Assembly: GCF_000959725.1 (NCBI RefSeq)
Contig: NZ_CP009322.1
Location: 1,240,001 to 1,304,000 of the forward strand
Reading direction: 5' to 3'
Source of the DNA: Burkholderia gladioli
Lineage (GTDB): Bacteria > Pseudomonadota > Gammaproteobacteria > Burkholderiales > Burkholderiaceae
Length of the DNA: 64,000 bases
Made by a program: the position numbers and the translations under genes. This document shows, in pieces, positions 51,276-59,723 of this stretch (its first letter is position 1; each line of letters opens with the position of its first letter). The notes under the pieces are model-generated. The model had not been told where the DNA came from, searched no databases, and saw only the letters and a program-made list of their open reading frames with translations.

Positions 51276-53815
51276 GCTACACCGTCGCGGTGCGCGCGAT
51301 GTGCGAGTTCACCGCCAAGAGCGGCGATCTCGACCTGCGCTTCACGCCCGCGCCCTCGTCGCAGGAGGGCATCATCGGCCACGGCATCGTCACCTCGCGC
51401 CGTGACGACGGTTACGAGCGCGAGATCGCGCTGGCCGGCGAGCATGGCGAGGTGGCGGTGCGCGGGCGCGCCGACGGCTACGATCCGGTGCTGAACCGCC
51501 TCGAGGAGATCAAGACCTATCGCGGCGACCTGAACCGCATGCCGGCCAACCATCGCGCGCTGCACTGGGCGCAGGCGCGCGTCTACGGGCATCTGCTCTG
51601 CAAGATGCGCGACCTCGCGAACCTGACCGTGGCGCTGGTCTATTTCGATGTCGATTCGCATCGCGAGTCGGTGTTGACCGAGACGCACAGCGCCGACTCG
51701 CTGCGCGACTGGTTCGAGTCGCAGTGCGAGCGCTTCGCCGCGTTCGCGGCCAGCGAGGCCGCGCATCGCGAGGCGCGCGACGCGGCGCTGCGCGTGCTGC
51801 CGTTCCCGCATGGCAGCTTTCGCAGCGGCCAGCGCGCGCTGGCGGCCGACGTCTATCGCGCCGCGCGCGACGGCCGCGCCTTGCTGGCCCAGGCGCCGAC
51901 CGGGATCGGCAAGACCGTCGGCACGCTGTTCCCGATGCTGCGCGCCTGCGGCGATGGTTATCTCGACCGCGTGCTGTTCCTGACCGCCAAGACGCCGGGG
52001 CGCGCGTTGGCGCTCGATGCGCTGGCCTTGCTGCGCGCCGCGCACGAGGGCGCGGCGGCGGGCTCTCCTGTCGGTGGTGCCTCCGCGTCGGCGGCTGCAT
52101 CGACGGCTGATTCACCGCCTGGCGGCGCGTCATCCGAAGCCTCGGCCGATTTGCCGTCTGAAGCGTCGTCATCCGAAGCCTCGGCCGATTTGCCGTCTGA
52201 GGCGTCGTCGCCCGAAGCCCCAGCCGACCCGTCGTCCGAGGCAGCGCAGCCCGAATCCTCGCCCAATGCGCAGGCCGAGGCGGCGCCTTCCGCCGCCGTG
52301 CCCGGTGCAGCGCCGCTGCCGCTGCGCACGCTCGAACTGGTGGCGCGCGAGAAGTCCTGCGAGTATCCGGACCGCGCCTGCCACGGCGAATCCTGCCCGC
52401 TCGCGCGCGGCTTCTACGACCGGCTGGGCGGCGCGCGCGCCCAGGCGCTGGCGCTGCGCACGCTGGATCGCGCGACGGTGCGCGAGGTGGCGCTGGCGCA
52501 CCAGGTCTGCCCTTATTACCTGGCGCAGGAGCTGGCGCGCTGGAGCGACGTGATCGTCGGCGACTACAACTACTACTACGACGGCAGCGCGCTGCTGCAC
52601 TCGCTGGCGGTGCAAAACCAGTGGCGGATCGGCGTGCTGGTGGACGAGGCGCACAACCTGCTCGACCGCGCGCGCGGCATGTACAGCGCGACGCTCGACC
52701 AGTTCGTGCTGGCCGACGCCAAGCGTCACGCGCCGCCCACCCTGGCCGCGCCGCTGGAGAAGCTGAACCGCGAGTGGAACGCGCTCAACCGCGAGCAGGA
52801 AGCCGCCTATCTGGTGATGGACACGGTGCCTTCGGCGCTGCTGCTGGCCGCGCAGCGCTTCATCGGGCGCGTCAGCGAGGTGATGGCGGATGCGCCGCTG
52901 TCGATCGAGCCGAACGTGCTGCAGTTCGCCTTCGACGCGATGCACTTCGTCAACCTGGCCGAGCAGTTCGACACGCATTCGATCTTCGACGTCACGCGTG
53001 TCGAGGGCGAGGCGGCGCGCCAGCGTGGCTCGCGCGGCGGGCGCGCGAAATCGGTGCTGTGCGTGCGCAACGTGATCCCGGCCGATTTCCTCGCGCCGCG
53101 CCATGCGCTGGCGCGCGCCACCGTGCTGTTCTCGGGCACGCTGACGCCGTTCCATTTCTACCTCGACACGCTCGGCCTGCCCGAGGCGACTCCGGCGCTC
53201 GACGTCGAAGGGCCGTTCCGCGCCGCGCAGCTCAAGGTGACCGTGGCCGGGCACGTGTCGACGCGCTGGCGCGACCGCGAGCGTTCGCTGGCGCCGATCG
53301 TCGAGCTGATCGCCAGGCAATATGCCGAGCGACCCGGCAACTACCTCGGCTTCCTGAGTAGCTTCGACTACCTGCGCCGCATCGTCGAGCTGATCCGCGA
53401 GACCCATCCCGAACTGCCGGTCTGGATGCAGGAGCGCGGCATGGACGAGGCCGCGCGCGACGCCTTCCTGGCGCGTTTCCGGGAAGGCGGGCAGGGCATC
53501 GGTTTCGCGGTGCTGGGCGGCGCGTTCGCCGAGGGCATCGATTTGGTGGGCGACAAGCTGATCGGCGCCTTCATCGCCACGCTGGGGCTGCCGCAGGTCA
53601 ACGAGGTCAACGAGCAGATGCGGCGCGCGCTGGAGGCGCGCTTCGGCAGCGGCTACGACTACATGTACCTGTTCCCGGGCATGCAGAAGGTGGTGCAGGC
53701 AGCCGGCCGCGTGATCCGCACCGAGCACGACGAGGGCGTGGTGCACCTGATCGACGATCGCTACCGGCGCCGCGAGGTGCAGCGGCTGCTGCCGCGCTGG
53801 TGGCGGGTGGAGTGA
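51272..53815 (+). CDS. XPD/DinG-type iron-sulfur DNA helicase with N-terminal PD-(D/E)XK-like region
   Basis: An 847-residue superfamily 2 helicase. The first 100 residues contain EEIKTYRGDLNRMPANH, resembling a Cas4/RecB-type nuclease domain. Walker A is APTGIGKT (Lys214), and DEAH lies at 458-461. Cys363, Cys370, Cys375 and Cys413 sit between them as the four 4Fe-4S ligands of XPD/DinG/FancJ helicases. Motif VI is VVQAAGRVIR. Between Walker A and the Fe-S domain is a 90-residue low-complexity insertion (about 260-349) coded partly by a 39-bp tandem repeat. Translationally coupled to the FAN1-type gene, so a joint crosslink or branch repair role is likely. Confidence 0.9.
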   Translation: MSYTVAVRAMCEFTAKSGDLDLRFTPAPSSQEGIIGHGIVTSRRDDGYEREIALAGEHGEVAVRGRADGYDPVLNRLEEIKTYRGDLNRMPANHRALHWAQARVYGHLLCKMRDLANLTVALVYFDVDSHRESVLTETHSADSLRDWFESQCERFAAFAASEAAHREARDAALRVLPFPHGSFRSGQRALAADVYRAARDGRALLAQAPTGIGKTVGTLFPMLRACGDGYLDRVLFLTAKTPGRALALDALALLRAAHEGAAAGSPVGGASASAAASTADSPPGGASSEASADLPSEASSSEASADLPSEASSPEAPADPSSEAAQPESSPNAQAEAAPSAAVPGAAPLPLRTLELVAREKSCEYPDRACHGESCPLARGFYDRLGGARAQALALRTLDRATVREVALAHQVCPYYLAQELARWSDVIVGDYNYYYDGSALLHSLAVQNQWRIGVLVDEAHNLLDRARGMYSATLDQFVLADAKRHAPPTLAAPLEKLNREWNALNREQEAAYLVMDTVPSALLLAAQRFIGRVSEVMADAPLSIEPNVLQFAFDAMHFVNLAEQFDTHSIFDVTRVEGEAARQRGSRGGRAKSVLCVRNVIPADFLAPRHALARATVLFSGTLTPFHFYLDTLGLPEATPALDVEGPFRAAQLKVTVAGHVSTRWRDRERSLAPIVELIARQYAERPGNYLGFLSSFDYLRRIVELIRETHPELPVWMQERGMDEAARDAFLARFREGGQGIGFAVLGGAFAEGIDLVGDKLIGAFIATLGLPQVNEVNEQMRRALEARFGSGYDYMYLFPGMQKVVQAAGRVIRTEHDEGVVHLIDDRYRRREVQRLLPRWWRVE
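52130..52246 (+). repeat. 39-bp tandem repeat inside the helicase gene
   Basis: Three units of 39 bp (52130-52168, 52169-52207, 52208-52246). The first two are nearly identical, the third is diverged. Each codes 13 residues like SSEASADLPSEAS. As 39 is a multiple of three, copy-number change keeps the frame. Confidence 0.85.
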
Positions 53816-53839
53816 CGATCGCCGGAGGCCCGCCCGGGC

Positions 53840-55108
53840 TCAGGCCGCCTGCTTGCGATCCGCCGAGGCCGATGCGGCGCCCGCGGCCGGCGTCCCCACC
53901 TTCCAGACGAAGGGCGGCTCGGTGCCGTTGACCGAGCGATCGCCCACGATGCGCGCCTTGTAGACCACCGGATTGTGCGAGGACACCGTGCGCGCGTTGC
54001 GCCAGTGACGGTCGAGATCGGTCGCCTCGCGCGTGGCCGAGGCACCCAGCGCGTTGAACAGATGGGTGGTCGCGCGCAGCACCAGCTCGGTCACCACCAC
54101 CTGCCCCTGGGCCGATTCGAGCTCGGCGGCGAGGTTGGCGGCATGTTCCCCGGCGCTGTCCGAACCGTCGTGCAATGCATAGGCGAGTTGCGCCGGCTCG
54201 GCCGCGCGCAGCGCGATCGCCTCGGCGGCATAGGCCCAGGACGCCACCTCGCCGACCACCTGCAGGATCTGCGGATCGTCGCCGGCGCGCGTGCCGTTGC
54301 CGTGGCTGTAGACGCGCCGCCGCTCGCGCACCAGCCGCGCGGCGTCCTGCTCGGCCGCGTGCGCGATGCCGGCCAGCGTGGCCAGGTGGAACAACTGGTA
54401 GAAGGCGGTCTGGTAGCGGAAGCGCCGCGAGAATTCGACCAGCCCGTGCGGATCGACGCGCGCCGCCTGGAAGCGCGTGGTGCCGCTGCCGGTGGTGCGC
54501 TGGCCGAAGCCGTCCCAGTCGTCGACCAGGCTCACGCCGGGCTGGGCCGTGGCCACCGCCGCGATCACCGGGCTCAGGTCGTCGGCGCGCTGCGCGTAGA
54601 CGTCGATCCAGTCGGCGAACAGGCTGCCCGTCGTATAGAACTTCTCGCCGTCGACCACCCATTCGCCATCGCGTCGCGAGACCTTGGTGCCGGCCTCGCC
54701 GAGCGCCGCCTCGCCGATCTCGCTCCAGGCATTGCCGACCAGCTGGCCGTCGACGAAGCGCGCCAGCCAGGTGTCGCGGGCCTCGCCGGGCTCGGCGTTG
54801 AGCCAGTCCTCGACGAAGGCGAAATGGCCGCGCAGCGCTTGCGGCAGGTTCGAATCGGCGGCACCCAGCTCGATCAGCAGGCGGAACAGTTGCGGGATCG
54901 AGGCGCCGGCGCCGCCGGCCTCGGCCGGCACGCGAATCGCGCCGAAGCCGGCCTGCTTGAGCCAGCGGATCGGTTCGACCGGCAGCTCGCGCCGGCGGTC
55001 GCGCGCCACGGCGCCTTCGGCGATGCGCGCGAAGATCGGCCGGAAGCGCGCGGCCAGCGTCTCGTAGTCGGTGCCGGTGGACAGCGCGGGAGGGGCGGTG
55101 CGGGACAT
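53840..55108 (-). CDS. Acyl-CoA dehydrogenase-fold flavoprotein, SfnB/DszC-like
   Basis: A 422-residue flavoenzyme of the acyl-CoA dehydrogenase superfamily. FGAIRVPAEAGGAGAS, VDGEKFYTTGSLFADWIDV and the C-terminal SATREATDLDRHWRNARTVSSHNP match the SfnB/DszC monooxygenase branch. These act on organosulfur compounds or aromatic substrates with reduced flavin and oxygen. It has no catalytic Glu of true dehydrogenases that I can place. Start MSRTAPPA is chosen since AAGGAA stands upstream. A sulfur-scavenging role is possible, but no sulfonate genes are next to it. Confidence 0.85.
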   Translation of the reverse strand: MSRTAPPALSTGTDYETLAARFRPIFARIAEGAVARDRRRELPVEPIRWLKQAGFGAIRVPAEAGGAGASIPQLFRLLIELGAADSNLPQALRGHFAFVEDWLNAEPGEARDTWLARFVDGQLVGNAWSEIGEAALGEAGTKVSRRDGEWVVDGEKFYTTGSLFADWIDVYAQRADDLSPVIAAVATAQPGVSLVDDWDGFGQRTTGSGTTRFQAARVDPHGLVEFSRRFRYQTAFYQLFHLATLAGIAHAAEQDAARLVRERRRVYSHGNGTRAGDDPQILQVVGEVASWAYAAEAIALRAAEPAQLAYALHDGSDSAGEHAANLAAELESAQGQVVVTELVLRATTHLFNALGASATREATDLDRHWRNARTVSSHNPVVYKARIVGDRSVNGTEPPFVWKVGTPAAGAASASADRKQAA

Positions 55109-55282
55109 GGGGCTTTCCTTGCGGGTGGACCAAGCCCGATTTATACGAAGCCGCGCGCGGCGCTGGCAACCAAGCAGTTCGGGGATCGATATTCCGGGCA
55201 AGGGAAAAGCGTCGGCCAGGGACCCGGCGCGGGCTCCGGGATGGATGCCGCCGTCGCGCCCACCCCGGCGGCAAGCGCCCGT

Positions 55283-56779
55283 TCAGCCGCGGCGTTGCAC
55301 GGCCGGATCGGCCAGCAACTCGCCGAGCGTGCGGATCGCGCGCTCCAGCTCGTCCGACCAGGGATGGCCGAAGTTCAGGCGGATGAAGTTGGCGAAGGCA
55401 TGCGAGGCCGAGAAGATCGGCCCCGGCGCGAGCCCGACGCCACGCGCGAGCGCCCGCGCGTGCAGGGCCATCGCGTCGATCTCCTTGGGCAGCTCGATCC
55501 ACACGAAGTAACCGCCTTGTGGGCGGGTCCAGCGCACCTCGCGCGGCAACCAGCGCGCGATCGCGCGCGCCAGCGCTTCCAACTGGGCGGCCAGCGCCGC
55601 GCGCAGCCGGCGCAGATGGCGGTCGTAGCCGCCGTGTTCGAGATAGTCGGCCAGGCCCGCCTGCACCGGGATGCTGGCCGAGATGGTGGTCATCAGCTTG
55701 AGGCGCTGCACGCGCGCCGCGTAGCGGCCCGCCGCCGCCCAGCCGATCCGGTAGCCCGGCGCCAGCGTCTTCGAGAAGGAACTGCAGTGCATCACCAGGC
55801 CATGGCGGTCGAAGGCGCGCGCCGGCAGCGGCGCGCGGGAGCCGAAATGCAGCTCGCCATAGACGTCGTCCTCGATCAGCGGCACCTGGTGGCGCGCCAG
55901 CAGCTCGACCAGGGCGCGCTTGCGCGCATCGGCCAGCAGCGCGCCGGTCGGATTCTGGAAGCTGGTCATGAACCAGCAGGCGCGGATCGGATGGCGCGCC
56001 AGCGCCTCGGCCAGCGCGTCGAGGTCGAGGCCGCGTTCGGGATCGACGGGGATCTCCACCGCGCGCAGGTCGAGCCGCTCGATCGCCTGCAGGGCCGCGT
56101 AGAAACCCGGCGCCTCGACCGCCACCACGTCGCCCGGCCGCGTGACCGCCATCAGGCACAGGTTCAGCGCCTCCAGCGCGCCGTTGGTGACCACGATCTC
56201 GTCGTGGGGCTGGGCGATGCCCAGGCCCAGGTAGCGCAGCGCGATCTGGCGGCGCAGCGCCTCGTTGCCGGGCGGCAGGTCGACCACCGTGCTCCACGGG
56301 TCCAGCTCGCGCGCGGCCGTCGCCAGCGATTTCGCCAGGCGCGGCAGCGGGAACAGTTGCGGGGCGGGGAAGGCCGAGCCGAGCGGGGCGATGTCGGGGC
56401 GCTTGACGGCGTCCAGCACCGAGAACACCAGTTCGCTGATGTCGACGCGGGTGGAGGGCGCATGCGCGCGGGCGTCGTCGCCGGCACCGGCCTGGGGCCC
56501 GGCCGTGGCGGCGGAGCGGGCCGCAGCCGCCGCCAGGCGCGCACCCGGCGCGACGTAGTAGCCCGAGCGCTCCTGGGCGCGGATCAAGCCCCATTCCTCG
56601 AGCAGGTAGTAGGCGCGGAACACGGTCGACTGGCTCACGCCGTGCTGGGCGATGATCTGGCGCAGCGAGGGCAGGCGCGCGCCGACCGCCACGTTGCCCG
56701 AGCGGATCTCGTCGGCGAGCGCTTGCGCGAGCGCCTCGTAGCGCGTGGTCGCGGCGCTCGGGCCGGCGCGGCGGCTCAT
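55283..56779 (-). CDS. MocR/PdxR-type GntR regulator with aminotransferase-like domain
   Basis: A 498-residue fusion. Residues 10-78 are a GntR winged helix (LPSLRQIIAQHGVSQSTVFR). Residues 120-490 are a fold-type I PLP domain with Asp304/Tyr307 (IEDDVYGELHFG) and the PLP Lys337 (SSFSKTLAPGYRIGW). Such regulators sense PLP or an amino-compound adduct and usually control a divergent metabolic or transport gene. Here the divergent neighbour is a methyltransferase behind a 441-base gap with a minisatellite. Target unknown. Confidence 0.92.
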   Translation of the reverse strand: MSRRAGPSAATTRYEALAQALADEIRSGNVAVGARLPSLRQIIAQHGVSQSTVFRAYYLLEEWGLIRAQERSGYYVAPGARLAAAAARSAATAGPQAGAGDDARAHAPSTRVDISELVFSVLDAVKRPDIAPLGSAFPAPQLFPLPRLAKSLATAARELDPWSTVVDLPPGNEALRRQIALRYLGLGIAQPHDEIVVTNGALEALNLCLMAVTRPGDVVAVEAPGFYAALQAIERLDLRAVEIPVDPERGLDLDALAEALARHPIRACWFMTSFQNPTGALLADARKRALVELLARHQVPLIEDDVYGELHFGSRAPLPARAFDRHGLVMHCSSFSKTLAPGYRIGWAAAGRYAARVQRLKLMTTISASIPVQAGLADYLEHGGYDRHLRRLRAALAAQLEALARAIARWLPREVRWTRPQGGYFVWIELPKEIDAMALHARALARGVGLAPGPIFSASHAFANFIRLNFGHPWSDELERAIRTLGELLADPAVQRRG

Positions 56780-56959
56780 CGGGAACGGGCGCGCTGGAGG
56801 CAGGGCGCGGGCAGGCGGGGCATGGCGTGGAGGCGGAAACGTCGGTCGGCGCATTGTAGGGGATCGATCGCCGATCGAACAACGCGGAATCGATCGAGGG
56901 GGGCCGCCGCGGGGCGCGACGTCGGGCTTGAAAGGGGACTCGGATCGGGGCGGCACGAC

Positions 56960-57117
56960 GAACCAAGCCGGTCGCGAGTCGAGCCGGCGCGAACCGGATG
57001 TGGCCCGAACCAATCGCGGCTCGAACCAGGCATGGCGCCGAACGAGCACGGCCCGAACCAAGTGCAGCCAGAACCAAGCATGGCCCCAAGCAAGCACTGC
57101 CCCAAGCAAGCACCCCC
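56960..57117 (+). repeat. 16-bp degenerate minisatellite, about eight to ten units
   Basis: Units begin at 56991, 57007, 57023, 57040, 57055, 57071, 57087 and 57103, with weaker ones back to 56960. The period is 15-17 bases and the rough consensus is GAACCAAGCATGGCCC. It lies in the 441-base gap between MocR and methyltransferase genes (56780-57220) and ends about 100 bases before the methyltransferase start. No other feature is seen in that gap. Confidence 0.8.
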
Positions 57118-57220
57118 AACTGCTCTCCGCCCTTGCGGCGCGGGCCGGCCGAACGCTATGCTGATCGCCCAAGCGCCGCCGGCCCGCCCGGCCCGATCGA
57201 TCTTCCAGGGAGACACCTCC

Positions 57221-57892
57221 ATGCCGTTTTCCGCCGGTTCCTTCGACGCGGTCACGGCCGCGCTGCTCCCTGCGGTCGCGCCCTCGCGCGTGCTCGATAT
57301 CGGCTGCGGCGCCGGCAAGTACGGGCGGATGGTGCGCGCGGCGCTGCCCGGGGCGCGGCTCGAAGGCGTCGAGATCGAGCCGTCCTATGTCGAAAAGTAC
57401 GGCCTCGACCGGCTCTACCACCCGCTGCACCTGATGAGCGCCACCGAGATCCCGGCGCGCATGGTCGACGAGATGTTCGACCTGACCATCATCGGCGACT
57501 GCATCGAGCACCTGCCGAAATCGGCCGGCCTCGACCTGCTCAACTTCCTGACCTATCGCTCGGCCTACACCGTGATCGTGCTGCCCGAGGCGGCGATCCA
57601 GAATTCGGTCGACAACGTGCTGTCCGAGGCGCATGTCTCGGTCTGGTCGGAGCGCGACTTCGGCTGGCACGACAACTGGGCCTGGGCCCAGGTCTGGCAG
57701 ATGCAGTATTTCATCCTGCGCGGCTACGCGCCCGCCCGCATCAGCCTGGCCGACCTGGTCGCGACGCTGCATGCGCGCCAGTTCGTGCTCGAATACGACT
57801 GGGTGCGCGCGCCGCTGGCCTTCACCCACGTCAACCACACCAAGCTGGTGCCGACCGAAGACGGACGCAGCGTCTACTGGCGGCAGCAATAG
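57221..57892 (+). CDS. Class I SAM-dependent methyltransferase
   Basis: A 223-residue Rossmann methyltransferase. RVLDIGCGAGKYGRMV is the SAM-binding motif I; LEGVEIEPSYVEKYGL gives the acidic ribose-binding residue; DLTIIGDCIEHLPK is motif IV. Substrate cannot be inferred. AGGGAG at about 57208-57213 precedes the ATG. Tandem repeats lie upstream. Related proteins often occur in surface polysaccharide or natural-product clusters, but no such genes are adjacent except the Pel genes 2 kb downstream. Confidence 0.85.
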   Translation: MPFSAGSFDAVTAALLPAVAPSRVLDIGCGAGKYGRMVRAALPGARLEGVEIEPSYVEKYGLDRLYHPLHLMSATEIPARMVDEMFDLTIIGDCIEHLPKSAGLDLLNFLTYRSAYTVIVLPEAAIQNSVDNVLSEAHVSVWSERDFGWHDNWAWAQVWQMQYFILRGYAPARISLADLVATLHARQFVLEYDWVRAPLAFTHVNHTKLVPTEDGRSVYWRQQ

Positions 57893-58116
57893 CCGCGAGG
57901 CCGGCCGCGTCTCGACAGGCGGCGATGCTTCTCCGCGCCGGCTGCCGGCGGCGAGCTCGCCGGCCGGCCTTCCCAGCGCAGCCCATTTCCATTTCAGGTT
58001 TAATCGCTTGGTCGCGCCGATGCGCGGCACTAGCATGGCGCATCGGCTCTCATCGCGCCGCCTGCCGCGCCTCGCGCGCGCCCGGCGGCTTCAACGACTC
58101 CATGGAGGACAGGCAG

Positions 58117-59067
58117 ATGGCAAGGCGTTCACTCGGCAACTCGGAGATCCAGGTCTCGCCCATCGCGTTCGGCGGCAACGTGTTCGGCTGGACGGCCGAC
58201 GAAGCCACCTCGTTTTCGCTGCTCGACGCGCTCGCGGACCACGGCATCAACTTCATCGACACCGCCGACGTCTACTCGGCCTGGGTGCCGGGCAACCAGG
58301 GCGGCGACTCGGAAACCATCATCGGCAAGTGGCTCAAGCGCAGCGGCAAGCGCGACAGCGTGGTGATCGCCACCAAGGTCGGGCTGCTCGAGGCGCGCGC
58401 GGGGCTGTCGCGCGAGAACATCCTGAAGGCGGCCGACGATTCGCTGCGCCGCTTGCAGACCGATTACATCGACCTCTATTTCTCGCATCGCGACCTGGCC
58501 GACACGGCCTCGCTGGAGGAGACGCTGGGCGCCTATCGCAGCCTGGTGGAGGCGGGCAAGGTGCGCATCATCGGCGCCTCGAACTACAGCGGCGCGCGGC
58601 TGCGCGAGGCGGCCGAGATCAGTCGTCGCGACGGCCTGCCGGCCTACCAGGTGTTCCAGCCCGAGTACAACCTGTACGACCGCGCCGAGTACGAGAGCGA
58701 TCTCGAGCCGGTGGTGAAGGAGCTGGGCCTGGGCGTGATCAACTACTACGCGCTGGCCAGCGGCTTCTTGAGCGGCAAGTATCGTTCCGAGGCCGATTTC
58801 GGCAAGAGCCAGCGCGGCTCGCGCGTCGAGAAGTACCTGAACCCGCGCGGCCTGCGGATCCTCGAGGCGCTCGACGCGGTGGCCGGGCGGCATCGCTCGA
58901 CGCCGGCCTCGGTCGCGCTGGCCTGGCAGATCGCGCGGCCGAGCATCACCGCGCCGATCGCCAGCGCCACCTCGCTCGAACAACTGAAGGCGCTCGGCGA
59001 GGCGATCCGCCTCGAACTGAGCGCCGCCGACGTGCGCGAGCTCGACGAGGCCAGCGCCCCGGCCTGA
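58117..59067 (+). CDS. Aldo/keto reductase
   Basis: A 316-residue NADPH-dependent oxidoreductase with a TIM-barrel. The catalytic tetrad is present: Asp48 and Tyr53 (IDTADVYS), Lys87 (ATKVGL), His124 (FSHRD). GVINYYALASGFLSGKY and the C-terminal ASATSLEQLKAL (cofactor phosphate site) are typical of the YajO/YcsN-like branch. GGAGG at 58104-58108 is 8 bases before the ATG. Physiological substrate unknown. Confidence 0.92.
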   Translation: MARRSLGNSEIQVSPIAFGGNVFGWTADEATSFSLLDALADHGINFIDTADVYSAWVPGNQGGDSETIIGKWLKRSGKRDSVVIATKVGLLEARAGLSRENILKAADDSLRRLQTDYIDLYFSHRDLADTASLEETLGAYRSLVEAGKVRIIGASNYSGARLREAAEISRRDGLPAYQVFQPEYNLYDRAEYESDLEPVVKELGLGVINYYALASGFLSGKYRSEADFGKSQRGSRVEKYLNPRGLRILEALDAVAGRHRSTPASVALAWQIARPSITAPIASATSLEQLKALGEAIRLELSAADVRELDEASAPA

Positions 59068-59598
59068 GCCGCCGAGGCCGATCCTCATCCGCCGTGGCCG
59101 GCCCGCATGCGCTCGCATGGGGCCGGCGCGGTGTCTTTCCCGGCGCTTCAGCCGCCCGTTCTCGAGTCCGGCCCGGGCACGGGAACTGCTCGTCGCCCAC
59201 CCGAACATCGCGCATCGGGCAAGGCTCGCGAGCCGGTCATTCGTCAGCTTTATCGCCGACGATGCGCGCGGAGTTGCATGCGCAACCATCCCGTCATCTG
59301 GATGTTTCCCAGGCGAGCATCTCGAATCACGCGAGGATCGGTCAGCCCGCCACGATGGCGATATGTCCTTGGCTATTTTTTACCGATCGCCATGAATGAT
59401 TTATCGAATGCCGGCTGAAATGATTCATTCGAAATCGTTGAATTGCAGAGACCAATCATTTCATTCGCGTCGATACCGGCGCTACGCGCCACCGTACCGG
59501 GATTCGCGGATTCGGCGACGACCTGCTCGGCAATCACGCAGCATCCATCGCGTTCGGCAAGTACCGGACAACATTGTGTCGTCACTGTGACGCTTTCC
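59068..59598. other. Long, AT-richer gap before pelA
   Basis: The 656 bases between the aldo/keto reductase and pelA contain no gene I can support. From about 59270 on, GC content falls clearly below the surroundings. Several short open frames exist here, without ribosome sites or recognisable products. The stretch may hold regulatory sequence for the Pel operon. Confidence 0.45.
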
Positions 59599-59614
59599 GG
59601 CAAATGGATTTGCC
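59599..59614. promoter_or_regulatory. Operator candidate over the pelA -35 box
   Basis: GGCAAATGGATTTGCC: perfect 7-bp arms around GG. It overlaps the first bases of the predicted -35 box (59610-59615), the position expected for a repressor site. Confidence 0.55.
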
Positions 59615-59637
59615 AGCATTCGTTATTTGGCTAGAAT
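59610..59637 (+). promoter_or_regulatory. Sigma70-type promoter of the Pel operon
   Basis: TTGCCA (59610-59615) and TAGAAT (59632-59637) each match 5 of 6 consensus bases, with 16 bases between. Expected start near 59644, about 80 bases before the chosen pelA start. Confidence 0.6.
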
Positions 59638-59723
59638 CGCCGTATTCAAAAAAAGGGCGGTCCAGTGGCGCCATGCCATGACCTTGTGGTTTGCCCGCTT
59701 GCCGATCGACGCACTGGAAATCG

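Noticed and set aside
51272..53815. CRISPR/Cas4 link suggested by the PD-(D/E)XK-like N-terminus of the helicase
   Set aside because: No repeat-spacer array or other cas gene nearby; the domain also occurs in DNA repair helicases.
59396..59634. Short open frames of about 60 codons in the AT-rich gap before pelA
   Set aside because: Four overlapping small frames on both strands, no ribosome sites, no recognisable product; more likely regulatory DNA.
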